NCBI GenBank assembly: GCA_018907035.1
Contig: JACCIC010000027.1
Location: forward strand, 124,001-188,000
Reading direction: 5' to 3'
Length of the DNA stretch: 64,000 nucleotides
Origin: Sycobia sp. Sy_11
Taxonomy: Eukaryota; Arthropoda; Insecta; Hymenoptera; Epichrysomallidae
In this document: piece after piece, positions 45,851 to 57,425 of the stretch
Numbering within the stretch: the stretch's first letter is position 1
How the letters are laid out: every line of letters begins with the position of its first letter
Position numbers and translations under genes: made by a program
The notes under the pieces: model-generated
Seen by the model: only the letters and a program-made list of their open reading frames with translations
Databases searched by the model: none
What the model was told of the DNA's origin: nothing

Positions 45851-47463
45851 ATATATATTAAAACTTCTAGGAGTATAATAGATTTTGATGGTTTCACGAT
45901 TAATTATTTACGATTTTTTTAACAGTTCATACTTGCTGTATGATCGCTGCGATGTAAATGTCGCGGGGATTTCTTGATAATGCAGCCTTGCTCTAAGGTT
46001 GTGAGTACCATAACGGCGATCGTGGATGAACTTCAAAAAAACTATCAAAACGGATTCGTCGATTTTTTTGTTGCTGACTAAAATTATCGTATTAGCATTT
46101 GATGTAAATTTTATTTTCATGTCAAAAACTATAAATAGATAGTCTTTCCAACATATATCAGGAAATAGCAAAATTTACAAAAAAAAATTAAAAAAACGTT
46201 ATACATTTTATTAAAATCCATTTTTTTATATATCCATTTTATTTATTCTACTGATTTCGTCTTTACTAATAGTATTTCTAGAGAAAAATGTACACGAAGG
46301 GATCTCTGATGAGTATATGCGAAGAACCGTTTAGGAGATGCCGAGACGGAATTGTTGTAGGATTTTGGTTTTAAATATATTGCACCTTTTTTTCTTTTCT
46401 AAGAGAAATTCAAGAACCTATGACCTTTATAAAATTTTCATGGATTTAGAAATAAATATTCACTTTCCGTCTAAAGTTGTTACGATATTCGTAATGTGCT
46501 CCCTAAAAATCATAAATATTGAGATAAATAGGGCAGGGTAACTATCTCGAGACTAACTGAAGACAGCCACATCAATGACAATGTTTCAGGGGCCCTGAAT
46601 AGGATTCTTGACTCTTTGAGCAGAAAGATCATAGATAAAATTATCTATAGGTAATATATTTTTATACATAGAGTATTTTTTACACATACCTTGATGAACT
46701 ATTTAATAAGTCGATTACTTTACTAAATCGTCACCGAATTGAAAAAATACAACTAAAATAAAACTATTATTAAAACGGGTCGCACTGACATTATTTGAAT
46801 AATATTTTGAATTTGAATGCAATTTATCCTGAGAAAATCTTAGTAGTAATTATTTTAATAATTTTCTAAAATTTTTTTTATTATTATTATAATGTGATTT
46901 CATTTTAACAAAAAAAATTTAGTTTTCAAGGGCAATTTTTTCAAAGTTTATTTTTTTAACTGTGATGATCAGGCTATACTCCCGATACTGCCTAATACGC
47001 GCAAAACTTTAATTCGAAATAATTAAAATTTCAAAATTAAGGCAGTAAAGACTGTAACGTCTAAACATTGTCTGGATCGGAAAATCCGGAAAATTTTCCA
47101 CCGTAAGAAAGAAGTTAAAAAAACAAGAGAAAGGTTAACTAAGCACACGTTTTTTTTTTATACATTTTAACGGTCGTGTCTCTAACGTTTTTGCCGACCT
47201 TAGCCAATCAACGGGACCACCACGGACTCCTATACACTGCATAGGCATACAAAAAAGGGGAAAAAGGGGATATATCCATTTTATCCATAGAATGTGCTTG
47301 CTCGTAGATTTTAAAATACACGTATATGTATTTTAGAAAAATATTAAGCGAAATATTATTTGAAAAACCCAAAAATATTATTTTGTTATTAAATCCATTT
47401 TTGGGTTTTTCAATAATACTTAATTAAATAATGTTCTATACATGCATTTAAATAAATAAATAA

Positions 47464-47503
<40 letters not shown>

Positions 47504-47955
47504 TTATTTATGAACTTTAAGAATAGGAGGAAATGGACACATGTTTTTTACTTTAATTAATGCATATATGTATAACAATCATATTAATATGTAATAAAAA
47601 TAAATAAATATATAAATAAATATATACGTTTAGGTAAATATATATGTAATAATTAATTAGGCATAACATAAATACATACGTATGTTTAATAACAAAATTT
47701 AATAGTAAATAAGATTTATATAAACTATGTCTATTGCATCGATAATAGTTTATAAAAAGGGAAACGCTTATGAAGTTATAAATCTAAATGTTGTGTCCTT
47801 ATTTAATATAATACAAGTAAATATATCTCTTTAAACGTCATTTAACATTTTAAAATAGAAATACACCAAGGTCTTACATCGTACAATTTTGTAAAATGTA
47901 TATATTTAATATTTAATACCTCAAATTACACCATTTTAACCTAAGTATAAATTAA
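45851..47955. other. AT-rich DNA, no gene recognised
   Basis: Only short frames are present. An imperfect palindrome ('gaaaaacccaaaaat' against 'atttttgggtttttc') lies at about 47360-47425 and a (TA)n array at about 47469-47498. I see no RNA gene. Confidence 0.5.
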
Positions 47956-48138
47956 ATGAGGGAAAAATGCTCTTCTTGCTGGCATAAATCTTATACTATT
48001 CCAAACCTCTCCATGAAAGAGCTAGATGCTGAACAACTGAGAGTGCTCTACGGAATCAGCGCTGCACTGGGTGATCAGGAAGTCCAGAATAAATACCAAC
48101 TAATATGTTCACCAGGAAGCAACGGTAACGTGTTATAA
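47956..48138 (+). CDS. Small ORF of unknown function
   Basis: A 60-codon frame, MREKCSSCWHKSYTIPN to SPGSNGNVL, with mixed codon composition unlike the AT-rich surroundings. It has one CSSC pair at residues 5-8 that could be half of a metal-binding site, and a predicted helical middle. No family is recognised. It could be an exon, a transposon fragment or chance. Confidence 0.25.
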   Translation: MREKCSSCWHKSYTIPNLSMKELDAEQLRVLYGISAALGDQEVQNKYQLICSPGSNGNVL

Positions 48139-48459
48139 TATTAACGCAATAAATAAATAACTCAATAATAATTAATAATGTTTAGCAGTTAAAGTACTGG
48201 TGTTGATAAAATCAAGTAATAGTACTCGATACTTTTTTATTAATTTTTTTTCTTTTTGGCTGTCACTGCTAAATAGAAATAAATAACAATACTTATAAGA
48301 ATCTACAAAAAAAAATCTATAGAGAGTTATAATAAAAAGTATTGAACTAATGAACATAAACAAATATAAATAGTGTATATAACACTGTGCTGTAAAGTTC
48401 AATGGAGTATGAATTGGGTTTAATGGGAGTGGATATTCAGGTGCAATAATGAAACATAC

Positions 48460-49380
48460 AAATGAAAAATTTATATTAAATAGCTATTTATTATTATAAG
48501 CGCACGAGGCATAAAAAACCTCCACTCGATGAGTGGAGGAAAAAGCCGGTTGTACAATGGTTTCTTAATGGTATACCTTAATAAATATATCTTATAAAAC
48601 ACGTATATCTTAATAAATTTTATAATGACTAAACGCGCTCTAATAGAGAAATCCAGACTCACGCGACTTACAGAATAAAACTCGCTTACCACACACACAA
48701 CTCTTAGGAGTATGAGCACTTCGGCGCAGGACGATACCGCCGCGACCCTACACGGCGGGTGAGGTCCGTTGGGAAAGGAGCGTTCCGCTGATGACCTCCT
48801 GCTCTGAGCCGCAGCCCTGACGTCTCAGGAACGGGTACAGCCCTTGCCGCTGAGCTCAGCCTCTGGGCACAACACCGTGCGCCGCTCGGAAGCTCCTCGG
48901 ATTTCTACAATCAGTAGATACCACAAGGCCAAGTGCCTTGTCTCGCAAACAGTCCTTAATCGCGCGCATACACACTCACATGCACACGCAATATATTCTA
49001 ATAATACTGATAAGAGTGAATGTAGACTTTAATCTAATGCTTCACACAACGGATGAATAAATGCACGAAACAATATAAACGGAGTAGATTTAAGCAACTA
49101 CCGCAATTTCTCCTACCGAAGGTTGTCACACGTTCGATGGTCGGGAGCGTAGTGTCCTTAGTCCCTTCACACCATCGGACTAGATGTGTAAGGAAGGGGG
49201 GGGGGGAGATCGCTCTATCCTGAAGCCTATGCAGGCCATACCTCTCTCTAAGGTGTGAGTGAGGCCCATACCGTAGACTTCTGCACACCATCTGCAAAAC
49301 AACTGCGCACCCCCACATCGATACGTATGCCATCTCAAACACACTGTACAAAACCATTTTAATTTTAAATACCACACATT
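48460..49380 (-). mobile_element. LTR-like segment with a hairpin before AATAAA
   Basis: On the minus strand a perfect hairpin (CCTCCACTC / GAGTGGAGG, 3-base loop, 48519-48539) is followed by a T run and, about 30 bases on, AATAAA. The BEL LTR at 26.2 kb has related bases ('ggcataaaaacctcc', 'ggaggaaaagcc') and the same order. The GC-richer part to 49380 includes an 11-base G run near 49196-49206. No LTR termini were fixed, so this is a tentative BEL-like LTR or 3' region. Confidence 0.4.
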
Positions 49381-49594
49381 AATAATAATTTTAAGAGTAT
49401 TTTAACAGAAAAAAAATGTATATAGACAAATAGAAATAAATATAAGATATAATAATTATATTGACTTATAGGAGCTAGATGTATATAGATAAACTGTACA
49501 GAAGATAAATAATAATTTTAAAGATTTTAGTCACTAACACAAACTATATATATGAAACAATATATAACATATTAGATAAGCATCAAGTGATTAT

Positions 49595-49639
<45 letters not shown>

Positions 49640-49789
49640 CCCAGAATAAATACTGCTTGAATAGGACAGAAATCTGCATAAATAAACGCAAATCCCAGCA
49701 TTATCTATATCGCTAACACAACGCTTACGCGAAAATAACATTATCGGTCGGAATCCGAAAAAAATTCAAGAAGGATCAAGTAACACTGC
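49381..49789. other. AT-rich DNA with (TA)n
   Basis: Contains a (TA)n array at about 49601-49638, with nothing else recognised. It may include leader sequence of the family A copy that follows. Confidence 0.5.
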
Positions 49790-50350
49790 TTAATAAAGCA
49801 GCACAATTGAACCTACGCATTGAGAGAACAACTGACGCAGGCTGGTGAGATTCGAACTGCGACGTGTCTTCGGTACTGACGCTGCCAAATGGAATGAAGA
49901 AATCGATGAAGCCGTCGTGAAACAACACTCCGATATTAGTGAAATATCGGAATCACTAAGTTCGACAGGCCTCAAACCGAAAACGCATAAAAATAATAAC
50001 GTAAAGGCTGAAGAACGCCCAACTACACAGGATGCACCTGATAATACGGCCTCGGCTATGCGCTTTTGGCCCGCGTTCCCCGGTACTATGCCATTGCCTG
50101 GTTACTCAGTTTAACAATGGTCCACCTCTCCCGCGTATAGCACGAATATGGGAGGTAACGTCCATTTAACTGCCATAGACTATTTTCCAGCAGCAATGAG
50201 GTAATATTATGCGGCCATGGCCAACGCCAGTGCGCAACAGACGTCGCCAACGGTACCACCCTACACCGCACAACCGGCATTGCACGCACACAAATAGATG
50301 CGCGAGTTATATGAATCACACGAATGCAGCAACGCATTGATCTGTCTGGC
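49790..50350 (+). pseudogene. Gypsy gag fragment, family A copy 3
   Basis: The frame at 49845-50114 starts RFELRRVFGTDAAKWNEE and matches the N-terminal gag region of family A copy 1 (RFELRLLFGKTATEWNEM) and copy 2. An upstream piece (NKAAQLNLRIE) is in another frame, so there is a frameshift near 49842. A stop after LPGYSV at 50114 is followed by proline- and alanine-rich remnants to about 50350. Capsid and knuckle are absent here. Confidence 0.7.
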
Positions 50351-50430
50351 ATCTTATCAGCTCCTATTGTTCTCTGTAGGCTATCTTTTATCTGGATCTG
50401 CGATAGACTAAATATCCCGTACGGATCATC

Positions 50431-50642
50431 AGTGAAGAAGAAAAGACAAAGAAACTGAAGGGTATAAATGAATTAATAATCAGCGATGCGGCACTTTCTG
50501 TCGAAAGCTGTAAAGAAGTGTAAATAAAAAGTATTTCAATTAACTCCTCTCGTTCAATTGCTTTACTTTCCTTTATCAATATTTTGTGTTTCTCGCGTAT
50601 TCGTTCGTAAAAATACGGGTTCTCAAAATATAGTTATTTAAC
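50431..50642 (+). mobile_element. Possible LTR of an errantivirus-like element
   Basis: The block begins AGTGAAGAAG, has AATAAA at about 50524 and ends ATTTAACT, directly before a TGGCACTGCGGACAGGAT stretch that resembles the tRNA-Ser-type primer site of the 17.6/297 group. AGT...ACT termini are usual in insect errantiviruses. It is short for such an LTR, so boundaries are tentative. Confidence 0.35.
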
Positions 50643-50660
50643 TGGCACTGCGGACAGGAT
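50643..50660 (+). other. Candidate primer-binding site (tRNA-Ser-like)
   Basis: TGGCACTGCGGACAGGAT lies immediately 3' of the LTR candidate and resembles the tRNA-Ser-type sites of 17.6/297-group elements with a few mismatches. Confidence 0.35.
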
Positions 50661-50875
50661 ACTGCGAAGCTGCTGAATTAGGATTCACCTTCAAACTTCG
50701 TGATGGAAATCAACGAAAAGGAGGCAGTTGGTGTTTCAACCCCATCGTCGCAGTTGACTTTCTGAAAACTTACCACGTGCAACTCAAGTCCCACCTACAG
50801 GCAGAAAGTCATCTGGAATCTTCAAAGAATAAACAGTGAGTCTTTGAAATTCCTTAATCCCATCTATCCAAATAA

Positions 50876-50916
<41 letters not shown>

Positions 50917-50955
50917 ATTGTTAAAAGAAAAGAAAAACGAACCTCTTTAATAAAA

Positions 50956-51119
50956 TGCCGGAACAATTTAAACTTAGATTGAGTATATGGCACGACGCGA
51001 TCCCCAAATACGAAGGAGGAACAAAACTTCTTTCGCTTTTTTTGCAAACTTGTGATAAATTTATAGACGCTTTAGCCACAAATGATCACACGATAAATGT
51101 ATCTGTTGACGCTGATTAA
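50956..51119 (+). pseudogene. Errantivirus-like gag N-terminal fragment
   Basis: A 54-codon frame beginning MPEQFKLRLS and ending VSVDAD before a stop. The middle, IPKYEGGTKLLSLFLQTCDK, resembles the start of insect Gypsy/errantivirus capsids, where a short P-x-Y/F-x-G-x4-L pattern is common. The rest of gag is missing. Confidence 0.45.
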
Positions 51120-51305
51120 ATCGAGAATATATGGTGACGTTTTAGATTTGATTGTAATAATTTGTAATAATTTGATTGCAAATAATCCCGCAACATGAGA
51201 CGAATGCAAAAGAATATAAATGAATAGATATAGTGATCCTAGTTCAGAGGATTTATTATTTAATAAATTGACGACGTGTTATCAATTATCTAATGTAATG
51301 TAACA

Positions 51306-52245
51306 GTGCATACTGCAGACGAAGATCCGGTCTTTTCACTACCGATAAGCGAGAGAAATATTCACGCTTTCAATTACAGTATAATATTGAAGCATGGTAA
51401 AGACTATGACATAAAAGAAATTAAAGATAAACTTAAAGTGGAATTTATACTAAAATTCAATCAGAAGGACGCAGAAGCGCAATTACTAAAATTTCTAAAT
51501 GAAAATGTTAAACCCGACAAACAATACGGAATTTATTTCGAAAATGAGGAATTAGAAATCCTTATTTACAGGATATTAAAAGAACATTTTAATCAAAAGC
51601 TGAAATTTGTGAAAACAAGCGTTTAGACACCTTCAATAATTCAAAATAATTTTATGAAGGAACTCAAAGAATACCATGACAAAAATCACAATGGAATGCA
51701 AGAAACAACAGCACATTTTAAGAAGAAATTTTATATACTAAATGGAGAGAATTATTCAGAATTATATTAATCAATGCAAGGTATGTTTAGAACACAAGTA
51801 TGAGAGAAGACCCTATAAGACTGAAAATTACGGCCCCATTATTGCTAACAGACCACTTCAACATATACATATAGATATTTTTCACGTGAATAAAGAAAAA
51901 TTTCTGACTATAATTGACATCTTTTAGAAAGACGCTCAAGCTTATCTTTTATCCGACGGAAATGCTATTACAGTATTAAATAAAGTAAGACATTTCGCAT
52001 CTCATCATGAGTTTCCCGACAAAATTACTACCGATAATAGAAGTGAGTTTAACACGGCAGTATTTAGAGAATTTTGAAAAATTCATAATATCGAATACCA
52101 CCAAACGACCGTCAATAGACACACATCTAATGATCCAATCGAAAGGCTACACTCTACTCTGAGAGAGAAATTAAGCATTTTGGTGAATCAAAATCCCAAC
52201 GAAATTATTAAAAATCACATGACTTTATATACGACTTTATATATG
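51306..52245 (+). pseudogene. Errantivirus-like pol remnant (RNase H end and integrase)
   Basis: The first frame (51306-51626) corresponds to the segment between RNase H and integrase. The integrase is then read in pieces: YHDKNHNGMQETTAHFKKKF (zinc-binding histidines), CKVCLEHKYE (cysteines), HIHIDIFHV (first aspartate), TTDNRSEF (second aspartate, with R where the family has G) and [10 protein letters not shown] (glutamate). In-frame stops occur near 51925 and 52075 and a frame break near 51735. Gag, protease and most of RT are deleted. An ancient, inactive copy. Confidence 0.75.
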
Positions 52246-52249
52246 ACTC

Positions 52250-53040
52250 CCCCAAAACTTCTCCCACCTCGATGGATACGGACAGGAGACTCCCAAGAGC
52301 AACAATAATTATGGATGCGCACCCCACAACGACGGTGCAAGATGAGGAAAACAGATTTTTCCTCAACATCGAGGTTTCGGGGAAAATCTTCTCAGCATTA
52401 ATTGACCCTAGAGCCAGGAAGTCCTCTATTGGATTCCGGCTAGGAAAATTGGTAAAATCAGCCATTTTACCAATCATCTTATATATGCAGATGCCAAATG
52501 GTCAATTATCCCCAAATGACGGATCCCCAAATGTCGATTTACGACTAAACATTGACAACAGCCCGTTTTAAGGATCAAATACTCTGACATATGACCTCAT
52601 CCTAGGGATGGATATGGTGGTGAAACTCGAAATCACCATCAAATTTAAGTAAACAACATGGCATACGTCAAGAAACGTCATCAGAGCTTTTGCGAATACT
52701 GGAGCAAAACATCCACAACATCTTACAGCCTTAGTAGCCATAGACAGTGTAGCAACGCTCAACAAGGATGAGAAAAGAAAATTGCCATATTTAATAGACA
52801 GCATGCTACCCAGCCGCTAAGAGACGTCCCAATTAGTCAATGTAGCTCCGCACCATATTGATGCCCAGGGTCACCATCCTATTAAGCAATGACTAAGACG
52901 TATACCGGACCGCTTGCTCAAACAAGTTACGCAGAAATTGACAGACTGTTATCCGAAGGGATTATTGAGCCATCAGAAAGCTCATGGAGCAGGTACCCGG
53001 TTATCGTCCCAAAAAAGGATGGAAAATACGTTTCGGTTCA
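52250..53040 (+). pseudogene. Gypsy protease and RT start, family A copy 3
   Basis: The protease is at 52272-52571 (FFLNIEVSGKIFSALIDPRA; the active loop is DPRA against DPGA in copy 1). After a stop, ILGMDMVVKLEITIKF matches copy 1. From about 52850 the RT fingers are read across two frames (HHIDAQGHHPIKQ, and the nucleotide stretch for EGIIEPSESS), then the homology ends at about 53035 within VPKKDGK. The piece is collinear with the gag fragment at 49.8 kb, with the errantivirus-like remnant in between. Confidence 0.75.
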
Positions 53041-53227
53041 ATAGTTTTTTAGTTTTCACGACCACGGTACTTGAAAACGCTGTTTTGAGAAGAACGCGTT
53101 TAAAGTTATTGTCAGTGAAAAATCGTAGAAAAAATTATCTTATGCCCAATCAGCGATGCCTGGCCCATACAATATGCCTTCAACTTGTTCCAGGCGAGTA
53201 TTTTTATCTAATTTAGCCTGTTTTTTT

Positions 53228-53670
53228 GAGTTCTGCTCTCCTTAGAAGCCTCCGTCGAGCGTCGGTTCTCTCGAACAGTGCGCTATTGGTCGCGCATATT
53301 GGCGAACTGCATGGCGGTTTGGCCGATTTTCAGACCCATAATTTCCATTATTTTCAAAAGTGGTTTGAATCCTTCATTAAAAATGCAGGCAGCAGTGAGG
53401 CATGCAATTTGAACGATTTTTCTTCCATTACAGACATGCTTCTGCTTAAACATCTCTTCAGCAATTCCGTTTTTGTTAGATCTTCGTAGATCGGTTTCAG
53501 CACCTCTTGTACGTCAGTATCAAGAGAAGAACGATGTTTATAATGTTTTAAAGCGTTATTTGCTTCGGCCTTCTTATACTCGCACCATCTGTCTGAACAG
53601 TACGTATGCTGTGGTTTGGAATCTGTTGAGATTTGAATTCAGTATAGAATTTAGATAGACGACTAAAAGT
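53228..53670 (-). pseudogene. Mutator-like transposase fragment
   Basis: The minus strand reads RWCEYKKAEANNALKHYKH, then VQEVLKPIYEDLTKTELLKR, then a frame change and FKLHASLLPAFLMKD. The pattern W-C-x-Y-K-K-A and K-P-I-Y-E-D-L-T-x-x-E-L-L-x-K/R-C-L is familiar from a widespread arthropod family annotated as Mutator-like transposase domain proteins. Only the C-terminal third is present, with stops after DSNHF. The family name rests on memory of the pattern. The remaining frames on both strands here are shadows. Confidence 0.5.
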
Positions 53671-53984
53671 TTTCTGTGCACGATACACTTTCTTCGTATC
53701 CATTGCGAACAGATAGGTGCTTCACTTTTGAACTTCGAATCACCACTGCTTCTCCACTACTGGAATGCAGAACTGAAATATAGAAGCAAAATTATAAAGA
53801 GAAGGTAATATTGAGAAGTAAAGGTATATATTTTGATGAGAATATATGTAGGTGTAAGGATTTACAATAGGAGAATAGCTACTGCAGCGAACAAGGCCAG
53901 GTAGATGGCTTATGCGATGCTCGCGCTGGGCGGGTTGGAATAGCGCACTTAGGTAAGTGCGTTCGAAAGGTGAAAAAGTATAGT

Positions 53985-54262
53985 TAGACACTCCTCGTAG
54001 AAGTCGTTCCAAAACACCTGGATATCGTATTCTAACGACCCAATATGAATTTCGCCATAGAAGTCGTCTCGTCACATGTGGACATCATCTTCTACCGTCT
54101 GAACAAGAACCTCCCCGTAGAAGTCGTCCCGTCATATCTAGACATCGTCTTCTACTGTGCGAACACCAAATTCCCCGTAAAAGTTGTTCCAAAACACCTG
54201 AAAATTATATGCTGCCATTCAAACAGGAAACTCCCTGTAGAAATCGTCCTCAGGCAACGGGA
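53985..54262 (+). repeat. 60-bp minisatellite, about five units, inverted
   Basis: Units 'ccccgtagaagtcgtcccgt', then 'gacatcgtcttctac', recur near 53985, 54055, 54115, 54175 and 54232. This is the reverse orientation of 10006-10443, and the last unit runs into 'aggcaacgggatat', the inverse of the flank at 10 kb. Confidence 0.85.
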
Positions 54263-55101
54263 TATATACATATATATATAGTATATTTACGTTTTTTCAA
54301 TTAAATACCGTGAATATTTTAGAGCGGTATCAACTGAAATTCATGCAAAATGTTGGTATGCGAATAGCATATTTTTAAGCGGACGCTAGATATTGTCTTT
54401 TTATGCAGAAATGACGATCTATTTCATATCATATACACATGATTTCGAGGTTGTTGATAAAAAACCGTATTTTTCCATCATTTCTTTTGTTCAAACTAAA
54501 AGAAACATAGTCTATTGTCAATACTGAAATAAATAAACGTATAAAAACAAAAATATATTTGATCGTCACAAATTATGTTCAGTATTATTTAGCATACTCA
54601 ATTATTTTATAAGAGATGATGGATGGAGAGAGAAAGAGAGAAAAAACGGGAAAGAGAGAGAGAGAAAGAGAAAAAGTTTTTCACGTAAGAAAAAATAAAA
54701 TTTACAAAAGTCGAAAGATGTCCATAAGGTGTGAGAGTGTGACAGATAAACTTGAAGAAAAAAAAGGTAATACCGACTCACGTCACACTTTATTTAGGAT
54801 ACGAATCTCAAAGTTGCATATGATCATTCGTCTGAGCTGGACCGGTATTAGTACTTTAAGCGTGCTACTTTGAGTTTATTTTTTTGATTCAAGACGTCAC
54901 CTACTGGCCATGAGTTTAACTGACTGCTAAGACCGTTAACTTAATTTATTGATGACAGTAAAATGATTTTCAATAAAAATTATAGCCTATGTCCTTGCCA
55001 ACATAATATAGAATCTATATGTCAAATTTCAGAGCAATCGGTTCAGTAGTTTTTTTGTTTTTTGTGTACAAACGAAAACATGTTTTGCCTTGTAAATTAG
55101 T

Positions 55102-55104
<3 letters not shown>
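54263..55104 (+). repeat. Interspersed repeat R1, copy b (uninterrupted)
   Basis: Reverse complement of 8455-8697 joined to 6164-6760. The positions where copy a carries the mariner and the LTR B are continuous here, at about 54535-54545 and 54265-54290. It has AATAAA near 54694 and ends TTAGTACA at 55103, next to (TA)n, which would suit the R-U5 part of an LTR. Confidence 0.8.
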
Positions 55105-55152
<48 letters not shown>

Positions 55153-56407
55153 GTGTATATGTGTGTAATAATAATAATAATATATAAACATAGAAATATA
55201 TATAATGACATTTACAACTTTTATTTTCCTTATGTTTTTAAATGTTTTGTACTTTCTCTGATCTATTCAAATATTAGGAGGCGAACTTACTTTCCAAACT
55301 TTACGTTTAGCTGGCGATATATGTAGTACGAAAAGCCAGATGTGTCAGATCTAGTACTTATTTTTTAGTTTTGGCATTCACCAATAAAATTCAGTGAACT
55401 GACGTCATCATTTGTGTAAACATCATAATTGTTTGATCAGTGAAAAATGGATAAATCGTTTTTTTTTGACATATCCTTTTGCACTATTTTAATTTTCTTT
55501 ACATATAGTTTCAATTTTATAGCGTCGAAATGTATATAATACTCGATACAGCTTAGTTTAAGATCAAGATAAAAAGAGAATTGTTTATATTTGTTAGTCG
55601 AGCGTAGAAAAGAAAGTTGCTCTATATTAATGTTATTTAGTATCAAATTTGTAAAGATATCTTGTGGAATAAACAAATATTAATTCATACGATTAAATAA
55701 ATGGAAATACGTAATAAGATAATTAATGAAGAGTTAAACAATGACCATGTAAAATAAATTCTTTGCAGTTTTTATTATAAGTTGTAGCATTTATTATAAT
55801 AACTTAAATTGTTGTATGATTAGAAACAACATTAAGAATCTTATTGTACAATATGAGGCATATTAAATATTTTATTTTCTTTTGCTAAATTTTCATCAGA
55901 TAAGCGTGAGGTAATTTTATTTTCATAATACTATTAATAAAAAGAACATTAATAATATGCATATATTAAATTTAATTTACAAAGATTTTTTAAAATATTT
56001 TTTTCATTTTTAATGCAAGAATCTTTTTCAAATTTTATTATATATCATATTAATACATTCTATTTTTAATTAAGTTAATTTAATAAGTAATTCATTTTTA
56101 TTATCTGTTTCTACTCAAATCGTAACGAGATCAGATGGAAATATTGAACATAGATGAACAGTAAAAGATGTAGATGATAATAAAGAAATTACAATAATAA
56201 GAAAGATAGGAGACAAGGTGCATACTGTAATACCAAAAAAGCCAAAAGATGGAATAGAAATTCAAACTGAAGATATAGAAACAAGAACGAGAACAAGAAG
56301 ATGAACTAGAATATTCTGAAGAAGTGTTCTAAAATCAAAATATAATGTAATATAATATAATGTATTGTAATATAATATAATATATAAAAATATATATATA
56401 TATATAT
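55105..56407. other. (TA)n and AT-rich DNA with a short basic frame
   Basis: A (TA)n array occupies about 55105-55149. The rest is AT-rich. A plus-strand frame of about 42 codons near 56177-56302 (VIPKKPKDGIEIQTEDIE, ending TRTRTRR) may be a tail of an unidentified retroelement protein. A (TA)n stretch at 56391-56407 borders the LTR D. Confidence 0.45.
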
Positions 56408-57055
56408 TGTAACGGTGCACGTGTCCGCCTCGAGCCCGAGAACGGCGGGTACGGCCATTGCAAAAGCGGTGCCTGGCTGGGCTTAGCCCCGAATTATTTC
56501 GGCGAGGGAGAGGGGCGGTTCGCGAGGGGCGAAGTATCACCTGCGGATTTGCACGACAGATAGGGAGACTAAATAATTATACGAACTCCGAACAAATAAA
56601 ATTCATGCGCCTTTAATATGCGTGACATACGTACAGCACCTATACGTGAAGGCGCGAGGCGCGCAGGCCGAGGGTCGCCGAGGCGACGGTGCGCGAGGAG
56701 TTAGGGAAGAGAGAGAGACAGAGAGAGAGGGAAGAACGGGCTGCCACTTTCAGTCGGGCGGTGGTGTCGTCGTGTAGTCCGCTGGCGACAGTAGGCGGCG
56801 ACAGCAAGGCGGCGTTCCCGCTCGTCGGTGTCCCCGGAATGGGGCGGTTACTCCTCGAAGACGGGAGCCGGGCGACAGGCTTGTTTCGTCGAGCTCGGCA
56901 GCGGAGTCCGCGTACGGTGTCCACGGGTGGTACGCACAAGCGGCACAAGAACACACGTACTGCGCAGTTCAGTCCGCGACGAAGAGATTCGTATCGAGTT
57001 AGACAACAACAAAGCCCGAACGTGCTGGTCTTTCACAGCTCTCCTTCCTAACTAA
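56408..57055 (-). mobile_element. LTR, family D, minus orientation
   Basis: The minus strand ends CACCGTTACA at 56408 beside (TA)n. It aligns with the plus-oriented 3' LTR at 59959-60790 (blocks 'ccgcccgact', 'gcggacta', 'attcacgtggcttta'-like and 'gcgaagtatc'). It forms a head-to-head inverted pair with 57056-57413. The several GC-rich frames across it are composition artefacts. Confidence 0.7.
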
Positions 57056-57413
57056 CTAAAATTCGCGCACGAGGCCGTCTCTCCCTACTCCCCGCTCTCT
57101 CTCTCTCTCTTCCCTAACTCCTCGCGCACCGTCGCCTCGGCGACCCTCGGCCTGCGCCTCGCTCCTTCGCGTATAAGCGTTCTACGTCTGTTATCTATTA
57201 AAGCCACGTGAATTTTAATTATTCGGTTTTATTATTTCCTATATGTATTTAGTCTCTCTATCTCCCGCGCAAATTCGCAGGCGATTCTTCGCCTCTCGCG
57301 AACCACCCCTCAACCTCGCCGAAATAATTCGGAGCTAACTCCAGCCGGGTACATCTTTTGCAAAGACCGTGCCCGCCGTCCTCGTGCTCGAGCCGGACAC
57401 GCGCACCATTACA
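57056..57413 (+). mobile_element. 5' LTR remnant, family D, plus orientation
   Basis: The plus strand ends CGCACCATTACA at 57413, directly followed by a primer-binding site, so this is the R-U5 part of a 5' LTR. It is nearly the reverse complement of 56408-56720. Its U3 is replaced by the inverted copy. Confidence 0.7.
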
Positions 57414-57425
57414 TGGCGCCCAACG
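57414..57425 (+). other. Primer-binding site, tRNA-Lys type
   Basis: TGGCGCCCAACG is complementary to the 3' end of insect tRNA-Lys (CGTTGGGCGCCA), the primer used by several Gypsy groups. The match ends after 12 bases. Confidence 0.7.

Noticed and set aside
48519..48539. Hairpin followed by T run as an intrinsic terminator
   Set aside because: Rho-independent termination is bacterial. In this insect DNA the structure sits before an AATAAA in an LTR-like context and is better explained as an RNA element of the repeat.
56689..57055. 120-codon frame and its neighbours
   Set aside because: They lie in the GC-rich U3 of the family D LTR, are open in four frames and also occur in the inverted copy at 61036-61291.
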